A DNA stretch of 64,000 nt, taken from the NCBI GenBank assembly GCA_024103005.1, contig JAGFJA010000075.1, positions 1-64,000 on the forward strand, given 5' to 3'. The notes beneath the pieces were generated by a model, which did no database searches, was not told the DNA's origin, and saw only the letters and a program-made list of their open reading frames with translations. This document shows, one piece after another, positions 44,870-54,046 of this stretch. Source of the stretch: Saprospiraceae bacterium (GTDB taxonomy: Bacteria > Bacteroidota > Bacteroidia > Chitinophagales > Saprospiraceae). How positions within the stretch are numbered: position 1 is the first letter of the stretch; each line of letters starts with the position of its first letter. Position numbers and translations under genes: made by a program.

Positions 44870-45682
44870 ATGGACATTATCGAAAGTACCGGTAATCAGA
44901 AGTTTAAACACTTACTCAGATTGAGTACCGATAACCATTTCAGGCGAAAGAGCAGATTGATTTTTGTGGAAGGGAGGAAAGAAATCGAAGTGGCGCTCAG
45001 GTACGGATATGAGATCGATTCTCTTTATGTGGATGAAAGATGTCCGGAAACTGTATCATTGGATGACATGGGAATCGGCAGAGCGATCGTGCTTCATCAT
45101 AAGTTATTTAAACAATTGGTTTATAGAGAGGATGCAAGTAACATGGTTGCATTGTTCAAAGAGCCTGAATTGCCCTTATCCCGCATCCGTTTGCCGGAGT
45201 TTCCGCTCATTGTGATACTGGAAGGTGTGGAGAAGCCGGGAAATATCGGTGCGATACTTCGAACCTGCGATGCTGTCAAGGCAGATGCAGTTGTAGTTAC
45301 TCAGAAGAATCACTCCTTTTTTCATCCCAATACGATACGCTCGAGTGTAGGTACGGTATTCTCCCTGTCGATAGCCTGTGCAGAAGAAGATGAAGTTTTG
45401 ACATGGTGCAGGGACAACAGGATAAAAGTTTATTCTGCAGCACTTCAAACTAATCTGGACTATACGATGCCTGATTATAGGAGTGGAAGTGCTTTTGTCA
45501 TGGGTGCGGAGGATAAGGGATTGAAGCCCTTCTGGCGGCAGTCCTCTGATGCTATCATCCGGATTCCGATGCTTGGGCACAATGATTCTCTCAATGTCTC
45601 AGTAAGTGCTGCCGTTTTACTGTATGAGGCGTTGAGGCAGAGAAGGCAATTGGGTGATGGTATTGAGATGAAGGGTATATGA
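44870..45682 (+). CDS. TrmH/SpoU-type RNA 2'-O-methyltransferase
   Basis: A SPOUT-class methyltransferase of 270 residues with the three SpoU motifs: EGVEKPGNIGAILRTCDAV (about 119-137), FVMGAEDKGLK (about 205), and IPMLGHNDSLNVSVSAAVLLYEALRQ (about 225-250). The N-terminal part (ESTGNQKFKHLLRLSTD, RLIFVEGRKEI) is an L30e-like RNA-binding domain. It methylates a ribose in tRNA or 23S rRNA; which one cannot be told. It lies 84 bases after purL and may be read from the same transcript. Confidence 0.9.
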   Translation: MDIIESTGNQKFKHLLRLSTDNHFRRKSRLIFVEGRKEIEVALRYGYEIDSLYVDERCPETVSLDDMGIGRAIVLHHKLFKQLVYREDASNMVALFKEPELPLSRIRLPEFPLIVILEGVEKPGNIGAILRTCDAVKADAVVVTQKNHSFFHPNTIRSSVGTVFSLSIACAEEDEVLTWCRDNRIKVYSAALQTNLDYTMPDYRSGSAFVMGAEDKGLKPFWRQSSDAIIRIPMLGHNDSLNVSVSAAVLLYEALRQRRQLGDGIEMKGI

Positions 45683-46214
45683 ATACTTAGGTCAGGAAAA
45701 AATTGTTAAGAAATAAGAGGCATCTTTTCTTTTTTTTAAAATTTCAATGATAATCTTTAATGAAATGAGGTAAATTGATGAAAGCCGTATTTTAATAATT
45801 CTCCTATTTCTGATCTGCCTAATGGATTGTTAATTCCGAATCCGACATCAAAATTCTATTTTATTTCCACTAAATTTTTCCCGATTGCATTTCCTTGTTC
45901 AATAGAAATTTTGTTATCTCTTTAAATAAAAATCAAGTATAATTTATACATTATTTAAAAATGTTATATGTTTGTGCTTCGTTTCTTTGATAATGTGAAT
46001 TATATTGGTTTCGTTACGGGATGTTTTAGTGAAGCGCAGAATGATTTTCCGGCTTTGAATCCTCTCTGTTGACCTGATTGTTGTTGCTCGAAAATTCATC
46101 AAAAGAGCGGTTACGACTATTAGAATGTTGTTTTATCCGGTTCTTATTGATAATTTTTAATGTTAAATTCAGATGAAGCCGATTGTTTTCATGTATCAAA
46201 TGCGTTATATGTAA
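45683..46214. other. AT-rich intergenic region
   Basis: A 532-base gap between two genes transcribed in the same direction, without a supported reading frame, strong hairpin or clear promoter. It should hold the promoter of the glucosaminidase gene, but I see no full consensus. Confidence 0.4.
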
Positions 46215-47546
46215 ATGAATTATATGCAGCTGATTAGAGTGAAATTTTTTGTTATTATTTTTACGGTTTTATCGTTTTTCATGCCGGACAGGCTTTTATG
46301 TCAGGCAAATAAGGATGTTATCAATTATATCGAAACCTACCGGGAAATAGCAATCAGTGAAATGCAGCGGACGGGAATTCCTGCCAGCATCAAGCTCGCC
46401 CAGGGTATTTTGGAATCCGGTGCCGGTAAGAGCGAACTGGCTGTCAGGGCTAATAATCACTTTGGTATTAAATGTGGTGGAGACTGGACCGGTCCGACTT
46501 ACAGCAGGGAAGATGACGATTACGACACTACGGGAGTTTTAATAAAAAGTTGCTTTAGAGCATATAATGACCCAACCGAGAGTTATATGGCACATTCGGA
46601 TTTTCTTCGTAATCCTGCAAAAGCAAGCAGGTATGGATTTCTGTTTAACCTTGATCCCCGGGATTATAAAGAATGGGCTTATGGACTAAAAAAAGCAGGT
46701 TATGCAACCAATCCGAAGTATGCAACCCAACTGATCAAAACGATAGAAGATTACAAGCTCTACCAATACGATCAGGTTTCTGTCTTTGATTATGTGGTCA
46801 ATGATAAGAGTACTGAGCCGGTAGCTCCTGCCGGCGTAAATGGTGATGGCAAGACAAGCCGTAATATCAACAGACTGAACACCATCAATGACGTGAAAGT
46901 GCTCCAGGTTAATGACGGTTCTTCACTTGAGGAAATTAGCCAGCAATACGACATCTCTGTCCATGCTTTAATGAAATATAACCGGGATATTAAGTCAGCA
47001 TCAGCTTCCATCGCACCGCACGAAATCGTCTTTCTTTCACCTCGTCGTAACAGTTTCCGCGGAAAGGACAAATGGTATTATGTCAAACCGGGTGATAACA
47101 TTGCTTCTATAGCACGTATGTATGCCGTCAAAGAGAGTTATTTGATGAGAAAGAATAATCTGAAAAAAGGTGAAGAACCGGCCATCGGTGAGCGGCTTGC
47201 TCTGAGAGGTTGGTCTATTTTCAATAAAAAACCTGTCCTCAGATCAGATAGACCAAACATCCTGCCAAAGCAACCCGTCAAACCGATTCAGCAGGACATG
47301 GACCATTCTACGGGTGTAAATCCTGTTATATCCCGGGCACAACCCAAAGCATCGGTAACAGGCGATAACGCAACTGTTGGGTCACGTCCTGTCTCAGATG
47401 GTCAATGGACTTATCATCAGGTTGAAAAAGGGGATACCTTGTATAATCTTTCAAAGAAGTTTAATACGACGGTGGGTCAGCTGAGGGAATTGAATAAACT
47501 GACCGATGAAGGTATTAAAATCGGTCAGACTATACGGGTCAAATAA
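46215..47546 (+). CDS. Glucosaminidase with LysM domains (peptidoglycan hydrolase)
   Basis: An exported 443-residue muralytic enzyme. After a signal peptide (about 1-30, ...FMPDRLLCQ) comes a FlgJ/LytD-type glucosaminidase domain (about 40-180; IAISEMQRTGIPASIKLAQGILESGAGKSELAV with the catalytic Glu in ILESGAG, and NNHFGIKCGGDW). Then at least two LysM modules follow: one near 275-320 (KWYYVKPGDNIASIARMYAV) and one at the C-terminus (WTYHQVEKGDTLYNLSKKF), with a weaker one between (about 225-270). It should cut the bond between GlcNAc and MurNAc and bind peptidoglycan through LysM. A Ser/Pro-rich linker separates the last modules. Confidence 0.92.
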   Translation: MNYMQLIRVKFFVIIFTVLSFFMPDRLLCQANKDVINYIETYREIAISEMQRTGIPASIKLAQGILESGAGKSELAVRANNHFGIKCGGDWTGPTYSREDDDYDTTGVLIKSCFRAYNDPTESYMAHSDFLRNPAKASRYGFLFNLDPRDYKEWAYGLKKAGYATNPKYATQLIKTIEDYKLYQYDQVSVFDYVVNDKSTEPVAPAGVNGDGKTSRNINRLNTINDVKVLQVNDGSSLEEISQQYDISVHALMKYNRDIKSASASIAPHEIVFLSPRRNSFRGKDKWYYVKPGDNIASIARMYAVKESYLMRKNNLKKGEEPAIGERLALRGWSIFNKKPVLRSDRPNILPKQPVKPIQQDMDHSTGVNPVISRAQPKASVTGDNATVGSRPVSDGQWTYHQVEKGDTLYNLSKKFNTTVGQLRELNKLTDEGIKIGQTIRVK

Positions 47547-47548
47547 TT

Positions 47549-47584
47549 AAAAAATATGCCGACAGTATATAGGTCTTTGTCGGC
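47549..47584. terminator. Bidirectional hairpin between convergent genes
   Basis: A perfect 7-bp stem (GCCGACA with TGTCGGC). On the minus strand it ends in a T-rich stretch (complement of six A residues at 47549-47554), so it mainly serves the DUF58 gene, whose stop codon abuts the stem. Confidence 0.7.
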
Positions 47585-48514
47585 CTAAATCCTCATTTTC
47601 TCACGCTTGATAAGATAGGATTGCAGGATCTGGTCATAGTCCTTATTGATATCCACTGAAACGAAGTCAATATTATACTGCATTGTCCTGAGACGCAATT
47701 CGTCCAGATAATGGTTCATCCGGGTAGTATATTCCTTTTTCAATTCATTGGACTGAAGACGAAGCTTTTCTCCGCTTTCCATGTCGATAAATTCATAAGG
47801 GCGGTTTTCAAATTCAAAGTTCAGCTCCTTGGAAGTATCCATCACGTGAAAGAGAATAACCTCATGTTTGTTGTGCTTGAAGTGTTGAAGTGCGCTGACC
47901 ATGGGTTCTATTTTTTCAGGATCTTCAAGCATATCACTGAAAATAATAACAAGTGATCGCTTATGGATGGCATCGGCTATCAGGTGTAGAGACTCGGTCG
48001 CTGCAGTACGCTTATTGACAGGTTGGTTGTAAATGTATCGGTCAAGCTGGGAAAAAAGCAGTTTTTGATGAGCACTGCTGGACTTAACTTCGCTGTGATA
48101 AACCATTTCTTCGTCGAAGAGGGTCAATCCATAAGCATCCCGTTGTCTTTTGAGTAAATAAGTCAGAGCTGCCGCAGCGAGGCATGACCATTGGAGTTTA
48201 TTCATCCGTGCATCATTGTACACTTCTTTTCCGGGAAAATACATAGAAGACGAAACATCAATGACAATACGGGCCCTCAGGTTGGTTTCTTCCTCATATT
48301 TTTTAGTAAAAAACTTATCAGATCGTGCGTAAACCTTCCAATCGATATTGCGAATATTTTCGCCGGGCTGATACAGCCTGTGTTCGGCAAATTCGACTGA
48401 AAAGCCGTGAAATGGACTTTTATGTAATCCGATAATAAATCCTTCAACAACCTTCTGGGCTATGAGATCCAGATTGGTATGCTGTTTCAGGTCAATGGTA
48501 TCAAAGAATGACAT
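47585..48514 (-). CDS. DUF58 domain protein (MoxR-associated, BatA-like)
   Basis: A 309-residue cytosolic protein with the DUF58/vWA-like pattern: NLDLIAQKVVEGFIIGLHKSPFHGFSVEFAEHRLYQPGENIRNIDWKVYARSD (about 12-65), then a von Willebrand-like region with IVIDVSSSMYFPG (MIDAS-like DxSxS) and VIIFSDMLEDPEK. Such proteins usually act beside a MoxR AAA+ ATPase, which is not in this window. The start used, MSFFDTIDLKQ, is the one conserved in the family; an upstream in-frame ATG would add 22 hydrophobic residues. Confidence 0.88.
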   Translation of the reverse strand: MSFFDTIDLKQHTNLDLIAQKVVEGFIIGLHKSPFHGFSVEFAEHRLYQPGENIRNIDWKVYARSDKFFTKKYEEETNLRARIVIDVSSSMYFPGKEVYNDARMNKLQWSCLAAAALTYLLKRQRDAYGLTLFDEEMVYHSEVKSSSAHQKLLFSQLDRYIYNQPVNKRTAATESLHLIADAIHKRSLVIIFSDMLEDPEKIEPMVSALQHFKHNKHEVILFHVMDTSKELNFEFENRPYEFIDMESGEKLRLQSNELKKEYTTRMNHYLDELRLRTMQYNIDFVSVDINKDYDQILQSYLIKREKMRI

Positions 48515-48697
48515 AGATATCAGAACGAAGTATTGTGCTAATTTGGTGTACAAAGAAATAATTCTTTCCTGCAGCCACAACTGAATTCCAAATGTAAGAC
48601 TATTTTTAAATTCGGAATAAATTTGTCAATCAGTGCAATGTGAACGGCTCATGTGACCTGCACTTTTGATGGAAAATAGTTTTGCAGTTGGATTAAA

Positions 48698-48733
48698 TAA
48701 AAAAATCCCTTATTCGCAATTTTGAATAAGGGA
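48698..48733 (-). terminator. Rho-independent terminator after trxA
   Basis: A perfect 10-bp stem (TCCCTTATTC with GAATAAGGGA). On the minus strand it runs into a stretch of T residues. It lies about 20 bases after the stop codon. Confidence 0.9.
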
Positions 48734-48753
48734 CTCTTTTAAATTTTTCAGAA

Positions 48754-49071
48754 TCAGATATTCGCTTCGATTTTTGAAGCAATGACCTGTCGTGAAGCAG
48801 CACCCACGTGCTTTTCCACCACTTCGCCATTTTTAATAAATAAAATAGTAGGAATACTGCGGATACCATATTTAAATGATACCTCCGGATTTTCATCCAC
48901 ATTCAGTTTACCTATAGTTGCCTTTCCTTCATATTCTTTAGAAAGGTCTTCAATAATCGGACCAATTGCCTTACAAGGACCACACCATTCTGCCCAAAAA
49001 TCTACTACTTTCAATCCATCATTACCGAGTGCTTTTTCCTGGAAGTTACTATCCGTGAATTCGAATGCCAT
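48754..49071 (-). CDS. trxA: Thioredoxin
   Basis: A 105-residue thioredoxin with the active-site WCGPCK (about 30-35) and the fold residues VVDFWAEWCGPC, KLNVDENPEVSFKYGIRSIPTILFIKNGE (cis-Pro in SIPT). The protein has no signal peptide, so it is the cytoplasmic reductant. It has its own terminator and is divergent from the DUF3810 gene, with a gap of 76 bases. Confidence 0.96.
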   Translation of the reverse strand: MAFEFTDSNFQEKALGNDGLKVVDFWAEWCGPCKAIGPIIEDLSKEYEGKATIGKLNVDENPEVSFKYGIRSIPTILFIKNGEVVEKHVGAASRQVIASKIEANI

Positions 49072-49079
49072 TTTTAAAA

Positions 49080-49109
49080 TTGTTTTTTAAGTTGTTTTGA
49101 ATATTTTTG
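49080..49109 (+). promoter_or_regulatory. Promoter of the DUF3810 gene (TTG-N19-TATTTTTG)
   Basis: TTG at 49080-49082, a 19-base spacer, and an exact TATTTTTG at 49102-49109, about 38 bases before the start codon. A full Bacteroidota consensus. Confidence 0.7.
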
Positions 49110-49147
49110 TAAAAACATAATAGACCTTAAAAGGTTTAGCAAATTAA

Positions 49148-50212
49148 ATGAAAAAATATTTATCCACAGGTGTTTATATATTTTCACTCCTGACTTTAGT
49201 TTGTTATATCCTGTTTGCTCTAAGGCCGGATCTGTCATTTTCCATTTATACTACAAGGATATTCCCCGGTATCAGCAGTGTTTTAAATTTCACTTCCACC
49301 GGCTGGACAGCTATCGCCTGGTTGATCCTTATATTTACATATTTTAAATACAGAAAGGTTTCCGATGTGCATAAATCCCTTGTTCGGTGGGGAAAATTTC
49401 TGGTTGAACCACTCTTGTGGATAATTATTCTTTATTTCTGGCTCTGGGGATTTAATTACCTCTCGCCGAGACCTGAAAATTTCATGTTTAAGGAGGAAAT
49501 GTCTGTTCCAAAAAGTGAATTATTGGAAGCTTTACAACATCAGACCATCCGGGTAAATAGTTTGAGAGACTCTCTGGACTCTGATTTAATCAAAGACAAA
49601 ACGAGGTTTTCCAAAACGGAAGTTCAAAACTGGCAGGAAAAGGTAGATAATGCCATCAGGCAATACCGGTATAAATCGAATCACGAGATAGACTTGTGTG
49701 AAGCGAGGCCGATGGGATTATTGCTGAGGTTTGGCGCAGCGGGCTTGTATAATTTCGTATTGGCAAGGCCGACGATCGACCCCGGATTGCATATTCTTCA
49801 GATGCCCAACACGTCGTTGCATGAAATAACGCATGCTTATGGTGTTGCCAATGAGGCCAGCGCAAATTTTATCGCTTATATAGCCGGAAATGAGAGTAAT
49901 GATTTAATCACAAAATATTCGGTTAATCTTTCTTTCTGGCGTACGCTGCGAATGGCATGTATGGATGCCGACAGCGCTACAACGGCGATGATAACGAGCT
50001 TTCTCAATCCTTCCGTCCGTCGGGATATACGGGAGATACGAAAGCAGATGGAGCGTTATCCTGACTGGCTTCCTCAATTGAGGGACAATTTTTATGATTT
50101 CTTCCTGAAAAGTCAGGGAATAGAGGAAGGAGTAGAGAGTTATTCGATGTATGTGCCGCTTGTTCTGAGGTGGGAAAAAGAAAAAAAACTTAAAATACCC
50201 TCAAAAATTTAA
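49148..50212 (+). CDS. DUF3810 membrane protein with an HExxH motif
   Basis: A 354-residue protein with three membrane helices in its first 110 residues (YIFSLLTLVCYILFAL; WTAIAWLILIFTYF; LLWIIILYFWLWGF) and a soluble C-terminal domain. The domain contains SLHEITHAYGVANEASANFIAYIAGNES: an HExxH zinc-binding site followed by a Glu-containing NEASANF, which suggests a gluzincin-like metalloprotease. DUF3810 is a family of unknown function. It lies 34 bases before the phosphate transporter gene. Confidence 0.8.
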   Translation: MKKYLSTGVYIFSLLTLVCYILFALRPDLSFSIYTTRIFPGISSVLNFTSTGWTAIAWLILIFTYFKYRKVSDVHKSLVRWGKFLVEPLLWIIILYFWLWGFNYLSPRPENFMFKEEMSVPKSELLEALQHQTIRVNSLRDSLDSDLIKDKTRFSKTEVQNWQEKVDNAIRQYRYKSNHEIDLCEARPMGLLLRFGAAGLYNFVLARPTIDPGLHILQMPNTSLHEITHAYGVANEASANFIAYIAGNESNDLITKYSVNLSFWRTLRMACMDADSATTAMITSFLNPSVRRDIREIRKQMERYPDWLPQLRDNFYDFFLKSQGIEEGVESYSMYVPLVLRWEKEKKLKIPSKI

Positions 50213-50234
50213 CAATTCCTTAATTTTGGAGCAA

Positions 50235-50242
50235 TACCTTTG
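50235..50242 (+). promoter_or_regulatory. Possible -7 box (TACCTTTG) almost touching the PiT start codon
   Basis: An exact TAnnTTTG ends five bases before the ATG of the PiT gene. If used, the transcript would have little or no leader. No TTG is seen at the -33 distance, so it may be a chance match. Confidence 0.35.
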
Positions 50243-50246
50243 CCAC

Positions 50247-51641
50247 ATGATATTTAATTACATACAAGAACTTCCCTTTTTACCGGCAGCACTAATCGTA
50301 CTTTGTATAGTTTGTATATGTATTTTTGAATTCATCAATGGATTTCATGATACAGCAAATGCCGTAGCAACAGTTATCTACACGCATGCTTTGAAACCAT
50401 TGCAGGCTGTGGCATGGTCTGGATTGATGAATTTCCTTGGTGTCGTGCTCGGTGGAGTAGGAGTGGCCATGAGTATCGTTAAACTTTTGCCATTAAATGA
50501 TCTTTTGGAGCAGTCACTTCATGTCAATATTGCGATTGTGCTGGCGATATGCTTTTCAGCAATATTGTGGAATCTTGGCACATGGTATGTCGGTATTCCC
50601 TGTAGTAGCTCTCATACGCTGATAGGTGCTATACTTGGGGCAGGACTCGGATTTGCTTTTATGTATCCCAGTCATGGTGTCAATTGGTCAAAGGCTCAGG
50701 ATATTGGTGCAGCATTGTTGTTTTCACCTGCCTTTGGTTTTACCTTTGCGATTATGTTTATGTTTATCCTGAAGAAGATACTCAAGATGAAGTCGCTTTT
50801 TCAGAGTCCTCAACCCGGAGATACGCCACCCAAAGGAATCCGGGCAATATTGATAACTACCTGTACACTTGTAAGTTTTTTCCATGGCAGCAATGATGGT
50901 CAGAAAGGCGTAGGATTGATGATGGTCGTCCTGATGGCCTTCTTACCTGCACACTATGCTCTGAATGAGCATTTTGATCCTCAAAAGGCCATAACTTCCC
51001 TGCAAAATATAGAAACTGTCCTGGTGGCCGCTGCTCCGGGCAATATTCTTGAAAAGGAATTGGATAAAAATATTTTGATAATAAGGGAACTAAAAGTCGA
51101 TATTTCAAAAAATTATAATTCTACTGAAAAGACAAAAAAATTCCAGATCAGAAAAAGGATTGAATCTCTCTCCAAGAGCATCAACAAGTATGTGGACGAT
51201 CCCGAAATATTTAAGAATAGTCATAGCAGGCGGGTTTTGAAGCATGAGGTTGCTGTATTGGCTGATTACACGGACTTTGCACCGATATGGGTGGTCTTGA
51301 TGATAGCTGTTTGCCTTGGCCTAGGTACGATGGTTGGATGGAAACGTATCGTGGTGACCATTGGTGAAAAAATAGGCAAGACCCATTTGACCTATGCGGA
51401 AGGAGCAACTGCGGAATTAATAGCTGCTTCCACCATCGGTTTATCTACCTTCTTTCACTTGCCGGTAAGTACCACGCACGTATTGTCATCTGGTATTGCA
51501 GGAAGTATGGTTGCTTCAGGCGGTGTAAAAAACCTGCAGAAGAAGACAATGGTCAATATCGCACTTGCATGGATACTTACCCTGCCTGTCTGTGTGTTGA
51601 TGGGCTTCCTGCTGTTTTTATTGTTCAATGCGATTGCATAA
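50247..51641 (+). CDS. PiT family inorganic phosphate transporter
   Basis: An inner membrane Pi symporter of 464 residues. The two inverted PiT signatures are visible: FINGFHDTANAVAT near residue 30 and FFHGSNDGQKGVG in the middle, along with CSSSHTLIGAILGAGLGF and LPVSTTHVLSSGIAGSM. A hydrophilic loop of about 110 residues (about 255-365) splits the two halves. The usual Asn/Asp of GxNDT is His-Asp (GFHDT) in the first signature. Start is ATG at 50247, since an upstream in-frame TTG adds seven unlikely residues and overlaps a -7 box. No PhoU-like regulator is next to it. Confidence 0.93.
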   Translation: MIFNYIQELPFLPAALIVLCIVCICIFEFINGFHDTANAVATVIYTHALKPLQAVAWSGLMNFLGVVLGGVGVAMSIVKLLPLNDLLEQSLHVNIAIVLAICFSAILWNLGTWYVGIPCSSSHTLIGAILGAGLGFAFMYPSHGVNWSKAQDIGAALLFSPAFGFTFAIMFMFILKKILKMKSLFQSPQPGDTPPKGIRAILITTCTLVSFFHGSNDGQKGVGLMMVVLMAFLPAHYALNEHFDPQKAITSLQNIETVLVAAAPGNILEKELDKNILIIRELKVDISKNYNSTEKTKKFQIRKRIESLSKSINKYVDDPEIFKNSHSRRVLKHEVAVLADYTDFAPIWVVLMIAVCLGLGTMVGWKRIVVTIGEKIGKTHLTYAEGATAELIAASTIGLSTFFHLPVSTTHVLSSGIAGSMVASGGVKNLQKKTMVNIALAWILTLPVCVLMGFLLFLLFNAIA

Positions 51642-52197
51642 GCTAAAGACATACCAAATAAAGGAGAGTGCCCCGGCATCGAAGGATATTAATTTTTCAG
51701 CCGAATATGTAAGGGTCAGCGGAGCCAGATAAATATCATTTGTTTTTGTATGTTTTCATACAATATTCAAGATTTTGGATTTAGCTGTTTTCAAAAGACA
51801 TTTGTCAGAGCCATCTGAGAAGACCTTTCGAATGGGGCTTACAAAACAGATAAGATTAACATATTGGTATTCACCCGCAATTGACTTTTGAAAAATCTGT
51901 CATTAATCTGCCTATCTTCTTTACTGAAACCTATCTTGCCAAATGAATTGGATGAAATCAAACGTATTTTTACACATTTGGTCCAATTAGTTCTACCATT
52001 TAAAAGTCATTTTTAATAACTAATCTCCCTCAATAAATCAACAATCCGGCCGACCCCGGCAATCATTTTTCTGTTTTTTTCATTATTTTATTAATATTTT
52101 GTATTTTACCAATTAGTGATAATAATATTATGATTCAAATAAAATTTTTAAAATTCAATTAGGTTGTTTAACTTTATTGCAATAAAATTCTATTATC
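51642..52197. other. Intergenic region upstream of the OmpA/HHH pair
   Basis: A 556-base gap with no supported gene, terminator or repeat. Promoters for the downstream pair should lie here, but no full consensus is seen. Confidence 0.4.
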
Positions 52198-53112
52198 ATG
52201 CAAATGTCAAAAACAGCATTCTGGATAATTACCATTCTGTGGTTTTTAGCCGGAATCTTCTGGTATCGAAGTTGCAGCACTTGTACCTCCTGTGGTAATC
52301 AGGCTGCGGCTGCCGGTGTAGGTGCCGGTGAGATGGATTTGCCGGCTTTCACGATAAGTGATGGCTCCTGGTCTTTGTCCTCTCCCGTCAACTTCCGCTT
52401 TTCAGCCTCTTCGGCTACTCCCGTGATCAGCGATGAAATGTCAGGCCTCCTCGACAGTATCGTCGCCCATGCCAAGAATTTTCCGGGAAAAATGATTAAC
52501 CTGACCGGACTTTACGGTAGTCATGAAAAAAATAACACATCCTACCCCGATCTTGGTATCGCACGTGCTCAGGAAATGAAGTCCGTTCTGGTATCCAGAG
52601 GTCTCGACAGTACGCTGATTACCACCCGGGGAGTACTTTCAGATGCTCTTACCTTTCATCCGGCTGATACGCTGGTGGGTGGCGTCAATATATTTTTTGC
52701 TCCACCAAAAGATATAGCCCAACCTGAACAACCTTCGGAACCAAGTCAACCATCCCCGCCTATCGATGATGAGCTGTTCAAGCCAAGAACCGTGTATTTT
52801 CACACCGGCCAAGGTGATTTGACAGTTGAAGATGCTTTGCTGCAATATATTAGACAAGTGAAAGATTATATGGATACTCATGAAGAAAACAAACTCATCC
52901 TAAGAGGATATGCTGACAATGTGGGTGACGATGAAGCGAATCAACTGCTTTCTGCAAAAAGGGCGGAAGCTGTGAAGAATATTCTTACTGCGCACGGTAT
53001 TTCCGCTAACAGGATAGACACTCAGGGTTTAGGAGAAAATGATCCGGTGGGAGATAATAATACGACCGATGGGCGAAGTAAAAACCGACGCGTCACTATT
53101 CAATTACAATAA
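52198..53112 (+). CDS. Membrane-anchored OmpA-family protein
   Basis: A 304-residue protein with an N-terminal hydrophobic segment (AFWIITILWFLAGIFWYRSC) followed by CTSC and a Gly/Ala stretch. The Cys could be lipidated, but the lipobox is poor. Then comes a weak OmpA-like half (about 50-170; VNFRFSASSATPVISDEM, GIARAQEMKSVLVSRGL), a Pro/Ser/Glu linker (about 175-195), and a good OmpA domain (about 200-304; VYFHTGQGDLTVEDALLQYI, LSAKRAEAVKNILTAHGI, DGRSKNRRVTIQL), which binds peptidoglycan. Two OmpA halves in one chain are unusual. It is followed after 18 bases by a helix-hairpin-helix protein. Confidence 0.8.
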   Translation: MQMSKTAFWIITILWFLAGIFWYRSCSTCTSCGNQAAAAGVGAGEMDLPAFTISDGSWSLSSPVNFRFSASSATPVISDEMSGLLDSIVAHAKNFPGKMINLTGLYGSHEKNNTSYPDLGIARAQEMKSVLVSRGLDSTLITTRGVLSDALTFHPADTLVGGVNIFFAPPKDIAQPEQPSEPSQPSPPIDDELFKPRTVYFHTGQGDLTVEDALLQYIRQVKDYMDTHEENKLILRGYADNVGDDEANQLLSAKRAEAVKNILTAHGISANRIDTQGLGENDPVGDNNTTDGRSKNRRVTIQLQ

Positions 53113-53130
53113 TCTTAAAAAACGAATATC

Positions 53131-53787
53131 ATGAAAATATTATTTATTTTACTCAGCATAGACTGGAGTTGCTGGCTTCCAATGTTATTCTGGCTGCTTG
53201 GCGCCTTTTTATTAGGTTGGCTGTTACGCCATCTCTTCGGATCACAAAGTAATGGAGAAAATAATCAGGATAACGATGCCTTACAGTTCCAGTTTGACAA
53301 TTACAAGCGAGATTCGGAAAATAAATACAATAGTCTTTTGGCAAAATTTGAGGGCAATAAAGAAGATTCCGCTAAGTTGGCGACAGAATTATCACAGATT
53401 GATGCATTGACGACTCAATTACAGTCAGAAAGCAATAAAGCTCAGGCAGCTAACGTGGTAGGTACATCATCCGACACAATGTCAGAAAAGTATTATAAGG
53501 CAATAAGCGCATTTTTTGGCACTAAAATTGTCCGGGATGATTTAAAACTTGTAGAAGGGATAGGTCCTAAGATTGAGGAAATTTTCCACAGGGCAGGCTT
53601 GACTACATGGCTTTCAGTTGCAGAAAGTACGCCTGAACAACTAAGGGCAATTTTGAACGCTGAAGGAGATAGTTATAAGATCCATGATCCGGGCACATGG
53701 CCTCAGCAATGCCGGATGATGGTGGATGACGAATGGGCTAAACTTAAGGCATGGCAGGATGAGCTCGATGGAGGAAAAATTCATTAA
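53131..53787 (+). CDS. Membrane-anchored helix-hairpin-helix protein
   Basis: A 218-residue protein with one N-terminal membrane segment (WLPMLFWLLGAFLLGWLL), a Glu/Lys/Asn-rich coiled region (about 45-110), and a C-terminal helix-hairpin-helix domain (DDLKLVEGIGPKIEEIFHRAGLTTWLSVAE, then LRAILNAEGDSYKIHDPGTWPQQ). This domain is found at the end of several Bacteroidota proteins, sometimes misnamed ribosomal protein L21. HHH domains usually contact DNA or other proteins. The gene lies 18 bases after the OmpA gene, so they form an operon. Location and function are unknown. Confidence 0.8.
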   Translation: MKILFILLSIDWSCWLPMLFWLLGAFLLGWLLRHLFGSQSNGENNQDNDALQFQFDNYKRDSENKYNSLLAKFEGNKEDSAKLATELSQIDALTTQLQSESNKAQAANVVGTSSDTMSEKYYKAISAFFGTKIVRDDLKLVEGIGPKIEEIFHRAGLTTWLSVAESTPEQLRAILNAEGDSYKIHDPGTWPQQCRMMVDDEWAKLKAWQDELDGGKIH

Positions 53788-53989
53788 ATAAAGTAAGAGG
53801 CATTGGTTGCGACCTATGCTTCTTTACTTTGTTTCTTTTATAGGAATACTGAATTGTAAATTCGATATTTCGGATAAGGGTTGGGGTATTGTAATAAGAT
53901 TATTTATTATTTGTGAGATTTTGACCTTAGTATAACGAATGAATGTAGCTCTGTAGAGTTATCATAAATAACCTGACACATTAAATTCT

Positions 53990-54018
53990 TTGGAAAATGT
54001 TTGCTATGCCTATATTTG
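53990..54018 (+). promoter_or_regulatory. Promoter of the kdsD-fabH unit (TTG-N18-TATATTTG)
   Basis: TTG at 53990-53992, an 18-base spacer, then an exact TATATTTG at 54011-54018, about 28 bases before the start codon. Confidence 0.7.
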
Positions 54019-54046
54019 CACCCGAAATTATTGCCGTTAGGACTAG

